Shown: positions 6,702 through 15,241 of the stretch, one piece after another
Position numbering within the stretch: position 1 is the stretch's first letter
How the letters are laid out: the number at the start of each line of letters is the position of its first letter
From: Sphingobium wenxiniae
GTDB taxonomy: Bacteria > Pseudomonadota > Alphaproteobacteria > Sphingomonadales > Sphingomonadaceae
Assembly (NCBI RefSeq): GCF_007830065.1
Contig: NZ_VLKK01000007.1
Span: 1 to 64,000, forward strand
Reading direction: 5' to 3'
DNA length: 64,000 bases
Translations under genes and position numbers: made by a program
The notes under the pieces: generated by a model
What the model saw: the letters and a program-made list of their open reading frames with translations, nothing else
Told to the model about the DNA's origin: nothing
Database searches by the model: none

Positions 6702-8551
6702 AGAATCTCCATCGTGCCCTTGGGCTTTTCCTTGCCGTCCAGCGGCTCGTTCATGAGGATGTGCATCGTCGCCCATGCCAGATCGGCATGGCCGTCATTG
6801 CCGCCGCGACCGGCCTTGAACGTGATGTTCCGCCCGCTGGTGGTCAGGGTTTTCTTGATCGATACGAATGCGGAAACGATGTCGAGCATCCCCGCGTCAA
6901 AGGCGATGCGGCCCCGGCGGACGACATTTTGCGCCTTCATGATCATCTGGGCTTTGACGTCGAGCGAATATTCGATCTTCACCACGGAGCAGCCAGGGAT
7001 CGCCCCCGGCTTGGCGAGCAGCTGATAGACGCCCGCACCGACGCCCTGCGCGTCGATACCCAGATAGGTGCAATTATAGCGGGACAGCACCCGCTTGATG
7101 AATTCGGCCTGTTCTTCGAAATCGAGGCCGCGCAGCTGGTGGCGCTCCAATATGCGGAACGGCCCGCCTTCGACCAGCGGCGGCGCGGCGATGACGAGCG
7201 CGGCATTGTCGCCGTCCTCGCTTTCCTGTGGATCGTAACCGGCCCAGACGGAACGCATCCCGTAAGGCCGCAGCGCCTCGATGTTGAAATCCGTCCATTC
7301 GACCAGGCTGTCACAGCCGCAGGCGATCATGTCGTTGAACTTGAAGGCCGACAGGCTGTCGTCCACGAATTCGCACAGGAACAGGTTGGCGAATTCGTCG
7401 GGCGCATATTCGTCCTGCAATTCCTCGATATCGAAGAGATCGCAGCCGCCTTCCTCCGCGTCGCGGATGGTGACGATGTGCCGCCACGTCCTGTCGTCGC
7501 ACAGCAGGCCCAGCTTCAGCGCCGCATGGGAAACGTCGATTTTGAGCTGATCAGCCTTCTTTCGCCGCCTGTTCTTCCGTTCGCCGGTCCAATAGGGATA
7601 GGCTTGGTGGGCAACGCTGGAAGGCGTTGAAAAATATGTTTTCCGCCACTTCTTGTGGGTCGCCATGCCGGAGGCGACCTTGTTGAGCACTTCGAAGCCG
7701 TGGACCCAGAAGAATTCGTCGAAATAGAAATTGCCGTGATAGCTTTGGGCCGTCTTCGAATTGGTCCCAAGGAAGATCAGTTCCGCCGCCGCTTCCTCCG
7801 GCGGGCGGAGGTCGGACGTGATCAGCATCGGATCGCCGGTCAGCGCCACGCCGACCAGTTTGCCAAAGGCCACGATATAGGAGCGGAACTGATGCGCCTG
7901 CGCCTTTGAGGCCGACAGGAATATCTGGTTCCGGCCCGTTTCGATCGCGTCGATCAGGGCTTCAAACGCGAAATAATAGGTCGCGCCGATCTGGCGCGAT
8001 TTCAGGATCATGCGGGTGCGCTGATCCTTCGCCTGCCACCAGCGATGCTGGTAATCATACAGGCCATCGAGGAAGATGCGCTTGAGTTCCGCCGCCTGGT
8101 CGGCGGTGAAATGGTTCTTCTTCGGCTTTTTGCGCGGTCCCGCGTTCCGGTTATTGACCTTCTCGTTTAGGTCGCCCGCATGGCCACCGGGAGCGTCATA
8201 GCGGCGGACGCGGGCAAGGCTTTCGATCTGCCGCGACAACGCATCCATTTCGACCAGATCGCCCGGAGTTTTCTTTTCCTTGGCGATCAGCGTCATCAGC
8301 CGGATTTCGAGGCTATCCTCGATCTTGCGGATCGACGGCGCGTCATCCCAGCGGTCGCGCTGTTTCCACGCTTCGATCGTCGCGCGCGGGATCGGACCGC
8401 CCTTGTCATTGACGACGCCGTGCAGCGCGAATTCCTCCGCGATCTGCGTGACGCCCCAGCCCCGCCAATAGAGGCTGCGCGCATGGCGGCGCGGATCGAA
8501 CTGCCACATGACAGACGGTGCGCCGGGTTGCGGAGGGACAGGCGTGGACAT
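6698..8551 (-). CDS. P: terminase large subunit (P2 gpP family)
   Basis: The protein has 617 residues (P2 gpP is about 590). An N-terminal helix-turn-helix-like part (WGVTQIAEEFALHGV) precedes the ATPase. MILKSRQIGATYYF near residue 180 is the Walker-A-like motif of this family and FYFDEFFWVHGFE provides Walker B. The nuclease domain starts at VWAGYDPQESEDGDNAAL. It cuts DNA at cos and pumps it through the portal into the procapsid. It diverges from the capsid operon across an Ogr-box-like palindrome. Confidence 0.95.
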   Translation of the reverse strand: MSTPVPPQPGAPSVMWQFDPRRHARSLYWRGWGVTQIAEEFALHGVVNDKGGPIPRATIEAWKQRDRWDDAPSIRKIEDSLEIRLMTLIAKEKKTPGDLVEMDALSRQIESLARVRRYDAPGGHAGDLNEKVNNRNAGPRKKPKKNHFTADQAAELKRIFLDGLYDYQHRWWQAKDQRTRMILKSRQIGATYYFAFEALIDAIETGRNQIFLSASKAQAHQFRSYIVAFGKLVGVALTGDPMLITSDLRPPEEAAAELIFLGTNSKTAQSYHGNFYFDEFFWVHGFEVLNKVASGMATHKKWRKTYFSTPSSVAHQAYPYWTGERKNRRRKKADQLKIDVSHAALKLGLLCDDRTWRHIVTIRDAEEGGCDLFDIEELQDEYAPDEFANLFLCEFVDDSLSAFKFNDMIACGCDSLVEWTDFNIEALRPYGMRSVWAGYDPQESEDGDNAALVIAAPPLVEGGPFRILERHQLRGLDFEEQAEFIKRVLSRYNCTYLGIDAQGVGAGVYQLLAKPGAIPGCSVVKIEYSLDVKAQMIMKAQNVVRRGRIAFDAGMLDIVSAFVSIKKTLTTSGRNITFKAGRGGNDGHADLAWATMHILMNEPLDGKEKPKGTMEIL

Positions 8552-8596
8552 CGCGGCGGACCATGCCGCGCCGATCCCGCCCGCTGCATCGCGCCG

Positions 8597-8623
8597 CTTG
8601 TGTAAGGTCGCGCTCTACACAAG
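8597..8623. promoter_or_regulatory. late-block palindrome 1 (candidate Ogr binding site)
   Basis: CTTGTGTA (8597-8604), 11 bp, TACACAAG (8616-8623). The arms are perfect and the same element recurs at 15484 and 22123. It sits between the divergent terminase and scaffold genes, centred 59 bp from the terminase start and 106 bp from gpO. P2 Ogr recognises TGT-N12-ACA-type palindromes at late promoters; here the inner spacing is TGT-N13-ACA. Confidence 0.65.
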
Positions 8624-8715
8624 GGCGGACTTGAGACGCCGCCGCCTTCGGTCCCTTTCTGCACCGTCATTCGCGCCCCGCGCGCCGTCACGCAGGAACA
8701 GGAACCGGACCGATC

Positions 8716-9531
8716 ATGGCAAAGACCAAATATTTCCGCATCGCCGTCGAAGGCGCGACCGTTGACGGGCGCGTGATCCAGCGCGAATGGCTGGAACAGA
8801 TGGCCGCCAGCTATGATCCGGCGACCTACACGGCCCGCATCAATTGCGAGCATATCCCCGGCCTCAGCCCGGATCGCCCGTTCAACGCCTATGGCTCCGT
8901 CCTGTCGCTCAAGACGGAGGAAGTCGAACTCATCATCAACGGCGAAAAGAAGAGGCTGCTCGGCCTCTATGCCGCACTCGACGCCAACGACAATCTGGTC
9001 GCCATCAACAAGGCCGGTCAGAAGCTGTTCACCAGCTGCGAAATCCATCCTGACTTCGCGGGCGAGGGGACCGCCTATCTGGTCGGCCTGGCCGTCACCG
9101 ACAATCCGGCTTCTCTGGGCACCGAACCGCTGAAATTCGCCGCCATGGCGCGGCCCAATGTCTTCACCCCGGCCCATGAAACGGCGCTGGAAATCGAACC
9201 GGCGACCGATGGCGCGACAATCGCGGAAGCGACGAAGAGCGGCATCATCGCGGCCTTTGCCGCCCTGTTCAAACCGCAGGAAAAGCCGAAGGAAGAGCCG
9301 CCGCAGACGCCGCCCACGCCCGCCAATGACAACCGTTTCGACATCGCGCAGTTCGCGGTCGTCATGGGCGAACAGATCGCGGCGGCGGTGAAGCCCGGTC
9401 ACGATCGCATGGAGGCTCTCTCAGGCCGCTTCGACGCGCTGGAAGCAAAGCTCAAGACCAGAGAACAGCACAGCGGGTTCAACCGCCAGCCCGCGACTGG
9501 CGGCAACGGCAGCATTCAGACGGACTGCTGA
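8716..9531 (+). CDS. O: capsid scaffolding protein / prohead serine protease (P2 gpO family)
   Basis: This 271-residue protein scaffolds the procapsid and cleaves capsid proteins and itself. Asp17, His46 (CEHIPG) and Ser107 (LFTSCEIHPDF) lie almost exactly where the P2 gpO triad is found. The middle is a charged, proline-rich linker (KPQEKPKEEPPQTPP) and the C-terminal helix ending near ALEAKLKTREQ is the scaffolding part. It opens the rightward capsid operon. Confidence 0.93.
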   Translation: MAKTKYFRIAVEGATVDGRVIQREWLEQMAASYDPATYTARINCEHIPGLSPDRPFNAYGSVLSLKTEEVELIINGEKKRLLGLYAALDANDNLVAINKAGQKLFTSCEIHPDFAGEGTAYLVGLAVTDNPASLGTEPLKFAAMARPNVFTPAHETALEIEPATDGATIAEATKSGIIAAFAALFKPQEKPKEEPPQTPPTPANDNRFDIAQFAVVMGEQIAAAVKPGHDRMEALSGRFDALEAKLKTREQHSGFNRQPATGGNGSIQTDC

Positions 9532-9578
9532 CCGGCGTCGTTCCTAAAAATCCCCTTTCTTCTGCCAGGAGCATATCG

Positions 9579-10628
9579 ATGCGTCGTGAAACCCGCCTTG
9601 CCTTCAAGGCCTATCTGAGCCAGCTGGCTCGTCTCAATGGCGTCGAAAAGGCCACAGAGAGCTTTTCGGTCGCGCCTGCGGTCCAGCAGAGGATGGTCGA
9701 ACTCATCCAGGCATCGAGCGCCTTCCTGCAAAAGATCGCGTTCGAAACCGTCGTGAATCAGGAAGGCGACAAAGTGGGCGTGGGCGTAACCCGGCCGCTT
9801 GCGGGGCGCGTCAATACGCGTGGCGGAACGCGCCGCACGCCCACCGACCCGACCGACACCAGCGATGGCGGCCGCTATCGGTGCGAGCAGACCTTCTACG
9901 ATCACGCAATCAGCTGGGAACGGCTCGATGCTTGGCGGCACAAGCCGGAATTCCAGCAACTGGTTCGCGACGTCATCATCAAACGGCAGGGGCTTGACCG
10001 TATTTCGATCGGTTTTCACGGCACGTCCGTCGCCGCCGCGACCGATCTGGTCGCCAATCCTCGCTTGCAGGACGTCAACAAGGGCTGGCTGCACAAAATC
10101 CGCACCTACGCGCCGGAGCGCGTGCTGGATGATGGTGCTCTGACGGCGGCCGGGAAGGCGATCTATGTCGCGGATGTCGCTGACGCGACCAAGCGCGACT
10201 ATGTCAATCTGGATGCGCTGGTGAAGGATGCCAGCACGCTGCTCGATGACTGGCATCAGGACGCCGACGATCTGGTGGTGATGATCAGCCGCGACCTCGT
10301 CCACGACAAATATATGCCGATCATCAACAAGGCGGGCGATACGCCGACCGAACAGATCGCCCGCGATGCCATCCTGCGCGCCGCCAATCAGGTCGGTGGT
10401 TTTGCCGCCGAACGCGTCCCGGACTTCCCGGCCAACAGCCTTCTGATCACCAGTTACAAGAATCTGGCGGTCTATGAGCAGGAGGAATCGCGCCGCCGTT
10501 ACCTCAAGGACGAACCGGAACTTACCCAGATCGCCAACTATGAAAGCGTCAATGAGGCCTTTGTGGTCGAGGATTACGGCAAGGCTGTTCTGGTCGAAAA
10601 CATTGTGATGGGGCCGAAACCGGCCTGA
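9579..10628 (+). CDS. N: major capsid protein (P2 gpN family)
   Basis: At 349 residues this matches P2 gpN (357). It starts MRRETRLAFKAYLSQLARLNG, as family members do, and contains the typical HGTSVAAATD and DLVVMISRDLVHDKYMPI blocks and a C-terminal VENIVMGPKPA. It has an HK97-type fold and assembles the shell on the gpO scaffold. AGGAG precedes the ATG. Confidence 0.95.
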   Translation: MRRETRLAFKAYLSQLARLNGVEKATESFSVAPAVQQRMVELIQASSAFLQKIAFETVVNQEGDKVGVGVTRPLAGRVNTRGGTRRTPTDPTDTSDGGRYRCEQTFYDHAISWERLDAWRHKPEFQQLVRDVIIKRQGLDRISIGFHGTSVAAATDLVANPRLQDVNKGWLHKIRTYAPERVLDDGALTAAGKAIYVADVADATKRDYVNLDALVKDASTLLDDWHQDADDLVVMISRDLVHDKYMPIINKAGDTPTEQIARDAILRAANQVGGFAAERVPDFPANSLLITSYKNLAVYEQEESRRRYLKDEPELTQIANYESVNEAFVVEDYGKAVLVENIVMGPKPA

Positions 10629-10665
10629 CCCGCAGCCATCCCGCTTCATCTGACAGGACACGCAC

Positions 10666-11457
10666 ATGAGCCTTGCTCGCCGACACCGGGACCGCATCCT
10701 TGCCGCCCAATCCGCTGCGTCCGCTCCCGATGGTGGAGCGGGCCACGTCCCCGCTGCCGACCTTCCCCCGGCAGCGGGGGCGACCAACGCCATGGCGGCC
10801 GATCGCGCCGCCGCTGAAATTGCCCTTCGCCTCACCCATGATCTGCGCCGCCTCAAGGAAATCAAATCGATCGACAAGAAGGTCGAAGCGAAGCGGCTGA
10901 TGCTGCCAGAATATATCAGTTGGGTGAAAGGCCTGTTCGAAGCGGACAAGGGCGTCGGAACAGGCACCGCTGCGGAAGTCGCGCCGACCGTCATGGTCTG
11001 GCTTATCGACATCGGCGAATTCGACGACGCGCTCGATCTAGGCGAATTTCTGCTTCGGCACGATGTCGCGATGCCCTCGCGCTATAATCGCGATGTCGCG
11101 ACCGTGCTGGTCGAGGAAATCGCGGACGCCGCGATCAAGGTGCAGAATGCGGGCGAAACATTCCCCCTCGCCATCCTTTTCCGCGTCGATGGCCTGACCG
11201 ACACCGCCGACATGCATGATGAAGCCCGCGCCAAGCTGATGAAGGCCATGGGCGTCGAACTGCTGCGTCATGCGGAGGATGTCGAGGCGCAGGAAGCGCC
11301 CACGGCTTTGAACCATGCTCTGACGGCCCTGCGCGAAGCGCAGCGCCTCAACGATCGCGTGGGCGTCAAGGACAGGATCAAACGGGCCGAAAAGCTGCTG
11401 GCGGCCTGCGCCGCCGCCGCGCCCGCAACGGAACAGGGCGGCGATAGCGCCGCCTGA
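10666..11457 (+). CDS. M: terminase small subunit (P2 gpM family)
   Basis: The 263-residue product follows the major capsid gene, as in P2. It begins MSLARRHRDRILAAQSA and has an alanine-rich variable stretch before DLRRLKEIKSIDKKVEAKR. The central LPEYISWVKGLFEAD and VMVWLIDIGEFDDALDL blocks are family signatures. It recognises cos and recruits the large subunit; its target here would be the cos-like site near 2109. Confidence 0.92.
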   Translation: MSLARRHRDRILAAQSAASAPDGGAGHVPAADLPPAAGATNAMAADRAAAEIALRLTHDLRRLKEIKSIDKKVEAKRLMLPEYISWVKGLFEADKGVGTGTAAEVAPTVMVWLIDIGEFDDALDLGEFLLRHDVAMPSRYNRDVATVLVEEIADAAIKVQNAGETFPLAILFRVDGLTDTADMHDEARAKLMKAMGVELLRHAEDVEAQEAPTALNHALTALREAQRLNDRVGVKDRIKRAEKLLAACAAAAPATEQGGDSAA

Positions 11458-11575
11458 CAGGCTCGCCCCCGGCGCTCGTGGGCGGATCGCGCGAGACGGG
11501 AGGCCTTCGGGCCGAAGGGCCGTCCTCTGACCCGATCCCCACCCACGTAAACCGGGGGCCGATATCGGAGGAATC

Positions 11576-11806
11576 ATGTTCGCCATCGTCGCTTTCTTCA
11601 TCCTCAAGGCCGCGCTGCTGCTGGTCGTCATGGCGGCGGGTGGCCTGTTCGCGGCCTATGGCGTGGCGCTCCGCATCTTCATGGGGATGGAAGCGCGCCG
11701 CTCGACCATTCGCCGCTATGGCTGGCTGTGCTGGGTGCTGGTCGCCATGGGCGCCATCATCTTTGCCTATGCCAGCGCGGCGCTGATCCGGCTGATCCTC
11801 GCATGA
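11576..11806 (+). CDS. small two-helix membrane protein
   Basis: The 76-residue product has two transmembrane helices, about residues 3-33 (FILKAALLLVVMAAGGLFAA) and 48-74 (WLCWVLVAMGAIIFAYASAA), separated by a short basic loop. GGAGG lies 5 bp before ATG 11576. It is wedged between M and L with a 4-bp overlap to L. P2 has no gene here. It might aid lysis as a pinholin or antiholin, or be a moron; the function is unknown. Confidence 0.6.
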   Translation: MFAIVAFFILKAALLLVVMAAGGLFAAYGVALRIFMGMEARRSTIRRYGWLCWVLVAMGAIIFAYASAALIRLILA

Positions 11807-12285
11807 GCTTCGTCGCGCGCCCCACGCTCGCCGCCGAAGAAGCGCCGCCCGCAGCGGAAGCCGCTGTCATCAATGACGGCTTCTTTCCCGACATCGATCC
11901 CGTTGCGGTGCGCGATGCCGCGCGCATCCCCTCCAGCATCACGCCTGCGCGCCTGCGCGCCGCGATCCTTGGCGCGATCATGCGGGCGGAAATCGACCTG
12001 CGCGCCTTTGCCTCGGCCGCGATCGCCAGCGGGCATGAGACGCTGGACGCTGTTCCCGCGCCGGAACTGGACGGGCAGAGCGTGCAGGTCATCCGCTATC
12101 AGCGCGCCATCGAGCTATTCGCCAAGGCCGAACTGATCGACCGCCATCGCGATTTCGACCTGACCGCCGCTGGCGTCAACCAGGCCGACGAACTGGAACA
12201 GTCGATCGGCGACCTGCGCCGCGATGCCCAGCACGCCATCCGCGACATGCTGGACCGCACCCGCACAACCGTGGACCTGATCTGA
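11803..12285 (+). CDS. L: head completion/stabilisation protein (P2 gpL family)
   Basis: This 160-residue protein begins MSFVARPTLAAEEAPPAAE. It contains NDGFFPDIDPVAVRDAARI and the C-terminal ELEQSIGDLRRDAQHAIRDM, both typical of gpL. It seals and stabilises the filled head. ATG 11803 overlaps the previous stop by 4 bp, and its own stop overlaps the gpX start, matching the P2 order L-X. Confidence 0.9.
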   Translation: MSFVARPTLAAEEAPPAAEAAVINDGFFPDIDPVAVRDAARIPSSITPARLRAAILGAIMRAEIDLRAFASAAIASGHETLDAVPAPELDGQSVQVIRYQRAIELFAKAELIDRHRDFDLTAAGVNQADELEQSIGDLRRDAQHAIRDMLDRTRTTVDLI

Positions 12286-12509
12286 TGGCCGCCGCCATGC
12301 GCCTGATCGCGAAGCAGGGCGACACCATCGACCTGCTGCTGTTCCGCGACGCGGGGCTGGGACCGGCGCATGTCAGCCGCGTGCTGGAAGCCAATCCCGG
12401 CCTTTCCCGGCACGATCCCATCCTGCCGCTGGGGACGCTCATCACCGTTCCCGCCACCGATAACGCGGCCGCCGCGCGGACGCTGCCCCTCATCCAGCTT
12501 TGGGACTAG
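12285..12509 (+). CDS. X: tail protein X (LysM-like, P2 gpX family)
   Basis: The 74-residue product has the gpX pattern: GDTIDLLLFRD, then VLEANPGLSRHDPILPLGT and LITVPATD, a LysM-type repeat. In P2 gpX is a small essential tail protein, probably acting at the tail tip or peptidoglycan. It overlaps L by one base and leads into the lysis cassette. Confidence 0.9.
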   Translation: MAAAMRLIAKQGDTIDLLLFRDAGLGPAHVSRVLEANPGLSRHDPILPLGTLITVPATDNAAAARTLPLIQLWD

Positions 12510-12511
12510 AC

Positions 12512-12844
12512 ATGGATATTCGCACCTTCCTGCAGAACGCCCCCGAAGTCGTCGGTTCGCTGTCGCCGTCGCTGATCGGATCGGCGGTCGCGCAGGCATG
12601 GAAACCCGGCCTGTCATGGCGGCACCGCTTCCTCCAATGGATCGTGGGATCAACCGTCAGCTTCTATGCGACCCGCGCGATCATCGCCTTCACCGGCTGG
12701 AATGATTTCGTCGCGCAGTCGATCGCGTTCGGGATTGCCCTTCTCGCCTTCGACGCCACGCCCCGCATCGCCCGCGCGGTCATCGACACGCTGACCAGCG
12801 TGCCGGGCCGCGTCGCCGACCGCTTCCTGCCCAACAAGGATTGA
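12512..12844 (+). CDS. putative holin
   Basis: The 110-residue protein has at least two hydrophobic segments: FLQWIVGSTVSFYATRAIIA at about residues 40-62 and VAQSIAFGIALLAF at about 69-83. The C-terminal region is charged (VADRFLPNKD). It lies immediately before the endopeptidase and Rz/Rz1 genes, the position of the holin in P2-type lysis cassettes. I see no strong similarity to a named holin family, so the call rests on topology and context. Confidence 0.65.
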   Translation: MDIRTFLQNAPEVVGSLSPSLIGSAVAQAWKPGLSWRHRFLQWIVGSTVSFYATRAIIAFTGWNDFVAQSIAFGIALLAFDATPRIARAVIDTLTSVPGRVADRFLPNKD

Positions 12845-12849
12845 TCGCC

Positions 12850-13302
12850 ATGCAGCTTTCGCCCCATTTCAGCCTGGCCGAATTCACCGCGTCCGCGACC
12901 GCAACCGCCCAGCGGATCGACAACACGCCCGGTGCCCGCTCGATCGCCGCCATGCAGCTGCTCTGCGGCAAGGTGCTGGAACCGCTGCGCGCTCATTTCG
13001 GCAGGCCGATCCGCATCACCTCGGGCTTTCGGTCGATCAAACTCTGTCTGGCGGTGGGGTCATCGTCGACAAGCCAGCACGCGCAGGGCGAAGCGGCCGA
13101 TCTGGAAATCAGCGGCATCGACAATGTCACCGTCGCGACATTCATCCGCGACCGCCTGCCGTTCGACCAGCTGATTCTTGAAAACTATGTTCGCGGCCAA
13201 CCCAATAGCGGCTGGATTCACGTCAGCTATCGGGAAGGCCGGTTGCGAAAGGACGTGCTGACCTATTCCCGCCGAACCTATTTCAAGGGGCTGCTGCCAT
13301 GA
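12850..13302 (+). CDS. endolysin, M15-family D-Ala-D-Ala carboxypeptidase/endopeptidase
   Basis: The 150-residue product has the Peptidase_M15_3 layout: FSLAEFTASATA at the start, PIRITSGFRS, the zinc motif SQHAQGEAADLEI (His and Asp ligands) and the second histidine in WIHVSY. It cleaves peptidoglycan peptide links once the holin opens the membrane. ATG 12850 is preferred over the upstream TTG 12841. It overlaps the Rz start by 4 bp. Confidence 0.9.
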   Translation: MQLSPHFSLAEFTASATATAQRIDNTPGARSIAAMQLLCGKVLEPLRAHFGRPIRITSGFRSIKLCLAVGSSSTSQHAQGEAADLEISGIDNVTVATFIRDRLPFDQLILENYVRGQPNSGWIHVSYREGRLRKDVLTYSRRTYFKGLLP

Positions 13303-13697
13303 CGCTGGGCCTGTCGCATGTCGCCATGGCGGGGGCGCTCGCCGCCTGCGCGGCGGGGATCGGCGGTTATTTCCATGGCGTGAGCATGGGCGTCTCGCAG
13401 GAGCAAGCGGCGCAGAAGCGCGCTGACGATGCGCGCGAGGCTGAACGCCAGAAGCTGCAGGGCCAGATCGATGCGTCGAACGAACGCTTTCAGGCGGGCG
13501 AATATGCCCGCCAGTCCGCTGTCAGGGAAATCTATCATGAAAGCCAGAAGGTCATTGAGCGTCCGGTCTATCGCAACGTCTGCGTTGATGCTGACGGCGT
13601 CGGCCTGCTCGACCGCGCCGCCGCCACCGCCAACCGCGACGATATCTGGGGGATTGCTGGCGACACCCGCCCGATTGCCGAGCGTCCAGCGGACTGA
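13299..13697 (+). CDS. Rz-like inner-membrane spanin
   Basis: The 132-residue protein has one N-terminal transmembrane helix (residues 5-25), then a long alpha-helical, charged, glutamine-rich segment (EQAAQKRADDAREAERQKLQ) facing the periplasm, as in Rz i-spanins. It would pair with the lipoprotein encoded inside it in another frame to fuse inner and outer membranes in the last lysis step. It directly follows the endolysin. Confidence 0.8.
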   Translation: MTLGLSHVAMAGALAACAAGIGGYFHGVSMGVSQEQAAQKRADDAREAERQKLQGQIDASNERFQAGEYARQSAVREIYHESQKVIERPVYRNVCVDADGVGLLDRAAATANRDDIWGIAGDTRPIAERPAD

Positions 13698-13824
13698 CGC
13701 GGGGGATATGACCGGCGCGCAATGCCATGGCAGCCTGACCAGCCTCTATGATGTGGCGGGCCAGATCCGCGCGACCCTGATCGAATTGCAGGGGCAGGTC
13801 CGCCTGTCGAACGGGTCGCGCTGA
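13537..13824 (+). CDS. Rz1-like outer-membrane lipoprotein spanin, nested in the Rz gene
   Basis: A second frame from ATG 13537 lies partly inside the Rz-like gene. It encodes 95 residues: MKARRSLSVR, then a hydrophobic stretch ending in the lipobox-like LTASAC, followed directly by STAPPPPPT, the proline-rich start expected of Rz1. A basic start, lipobox, proline run and out-of-frame nesting in Rz together are diagnostic. The C-terminal part (about 13698-13824) extends beyond Rz to the R gene start. Residue -3 of the lipobox is Ala, slightly unusual. Confidence 0.75.
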   Translation: MKARRSLSVRSIATSALMLTASACSTAPPPPPTATISGGLLATPARLPSVQRTDAGDMTGAQCHGSLTSLYDVAGQIRATLIELQGQVRLSNGSR

Positions 13825-14342
13825 TGCACAAGCTCGCCAGCCTCCGCAAATGGCTGACGCTCTGCCTGCCCGACTATGGCAAGCATCCCGACCTGATGAC
13901 CGTCTATGCGGAAGCGGTGCGCGTGTTGTCGCGGCAGTCGCGCAGCCTGTCCTTCCAATATGCCTATACCGCCAAGGTCGGGCTGTGGGATTTCGCGGGC
14001 GACCCGGATCATGTCATGGTCGCGGTGCTGGCGTGGATCGAAAAGGAACAGCCATCGCTGCTGAGCCAGAGCGACAATAGCCCGTTCAGCTTCGAACCGG
14101 ACCTGCTCGACGGCGACAAGTCGGATCTGCTGTTGTCGATCGACCTCACTGAAAATGTGCTGGTGATGCCGCGCGCGGACGGCAGCGGCTATGATCTTTC
14201 CCATCCGCCGGAACCCGACCTGACCGATCATTTCAGCGGTGTCAGCGCGACATTCATTCAGGGCTTCGGCAATGTCGAGCGCCTGGCCGAAAGCGCCGAT
14301 CCCGGCGCGGTGCTGACAGACGCCGTTCCGCCCAATGCCTGA
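13824..14342 (+). CDS. R: tail completion protein (P2 gpR family)
   Basis: The 172-residue protein begins MHKLASLRKWLTLCLPDYGK. It carries the family blocks QYAYTAKVGLWDFAGDPDHV and VLAWIEKEQPSLL and the acidic DLLDGDKSDLLLSIDLTE. It completes the tail before joining to the head. It is followed 9 bp later by S, as in P2, but the R-S pair comes after the lysis genes. Confidence 0.92.
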   Translation: MHKLASLRKWLTLCLPDYGKHPDLMTVYAEAVRVLSRQSRSLSFQYAYTAKVGLWDFAGDPDHVMVAVLAWIEKEQPSLLSQSDNSPFSFEPDLLDGDKSDLLLSIDLTENVLVMPRADGSGYDLSHPPEPDLTDHFSGVSATFIQGFGNVERLAESADPGAVLTDAVPPNA

Positions 14343-14351
14343 TCGCGCCGC

Positions 14352-15029
14352 ATGACCGACGATCTGGCCGAAGTCGAACGGATCGCGGGCGCGCTGCTGC
14401 AAAGCCTGTCATCGGGCCAGCGCCGCACGCTGATGCGGCGCATGGCGCGGGAACTGGCGAAGGGCCAGCGCGAGCGGATCGCGGCGCAGCGGCAACCGGA
14501 CGGATCGGCCTTCGCGCCCCGCAAGGAAAAGTCGCCGCCGGTCATGGGACGCGGCGCGGCCTGTTTCCTTTATCCATCGGGCGGCGGCGGCGCGCCGCGC
14601 CGGGTCATCATGAAAAGTTTCGCCTGGACGACCGGGCGCATGATGACCGGCTTCGATATCGAGGCGGGCGGCATCCGCTCGTTCGAATTCGACAAGGTCG
14701 TGAAATGGCTGCCCGTGCCGGAAGAATATCGCAATGCCGGGGCGGGCAAGCTGCGCCGCCGGGGTGGCGTGCGCCGCCGCGCGATGTTCCGCCGCCTCGC
14801 CAGCGGGCGGTTCCTGCGGACGGGCATCAACGATCAGGGCTTCTGGGTCGGCTTTTCCGGCAAGGTGTCGGAGATCGCCACCGTCCACCAGCGCGGCCTG
14901 CGCGACAAGCCATCCGTCCGCGCCGCCGCCATTCCTTATCCGCGCCGCGAACTGCTGGGCGACACCGCCGCCGATCGTGAACACATGCTCGACATGCTGT
15001 ATCTGCATCTGGCGGACGATCTGGGCTGA
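14352..15029 (+). CDS. S: tail completion / virion morphogenesis protein (P2 gpS family)
   Basis: The 225-residue protein contains the Phage_tail_S pattern: ADDL-like start, LLQSLSSGQRRTLMRRMARE, QRQPDGSAFAPRKEK, and a C-terminal REHMLDMLYLHLADDLG. P2 gpS is about 150 residues; the extra length comes from a basic insertion in the middle (RRRGGVRRRAMFRRLASG). It ends the capsid-lysis block. Confidence 0.9.
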   Translation: MTDDLAEVERIAGALLQSLSSGQRRTLMRRMARELAKGQRERIAAQRQPDGSAFAPRKEKSPPVMGRGAACFLYPSGGGGAPRRVIMKSFAWTTGRMMTGFDIEAGGIRSFEFDKVVKWLPVPEEYRNAGAGKLRRRGGVRRRAMFRRLASGRFLRTGINDQGFWVGFSGKVSEIATVHQRGLRDKPSVRAAAIPYPRRELLGDTAADREHMLDMLYLHLADDLG

Positions 15030-15196
15030 TAGGGCGCTTCTAAACAGGGGCATGATTTTGCAGGCTTGACGCACCAGCCATCGTCCGCCAAATTGATGGG
15101 AGCTTCGCAGCATTACCCGACCATGAGTCACGCGCGGTGCTACCTGATGGACAAAGCTGAGCGCTGCTCGCTTATGCCCGTTATTACCCAAAATTG

Positions 15197-15234
15197 TTGA
15201 ATTGGCGCAGGATGTGTCCTGCATACTCAAGGAG
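15197..15234 (+). promoter_or_regulatory. promoter with embedded palindrome for the acidic moron
   Basis: TTGAAT (15197-15202) and CATACT (15222-15227) are 19 bp apart, and the perfect inverted repeat GCAGGA-TGTG-TCCTGC (15207-15222) fills the spacer, where a repressor would block polymerase. GGAG (15231-15234) precedes ATG 15242 by 7 bp. Promoter similarity is moderate. Confidence 0.45.
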
Positions 15235-15241
15235 TAAAAAA

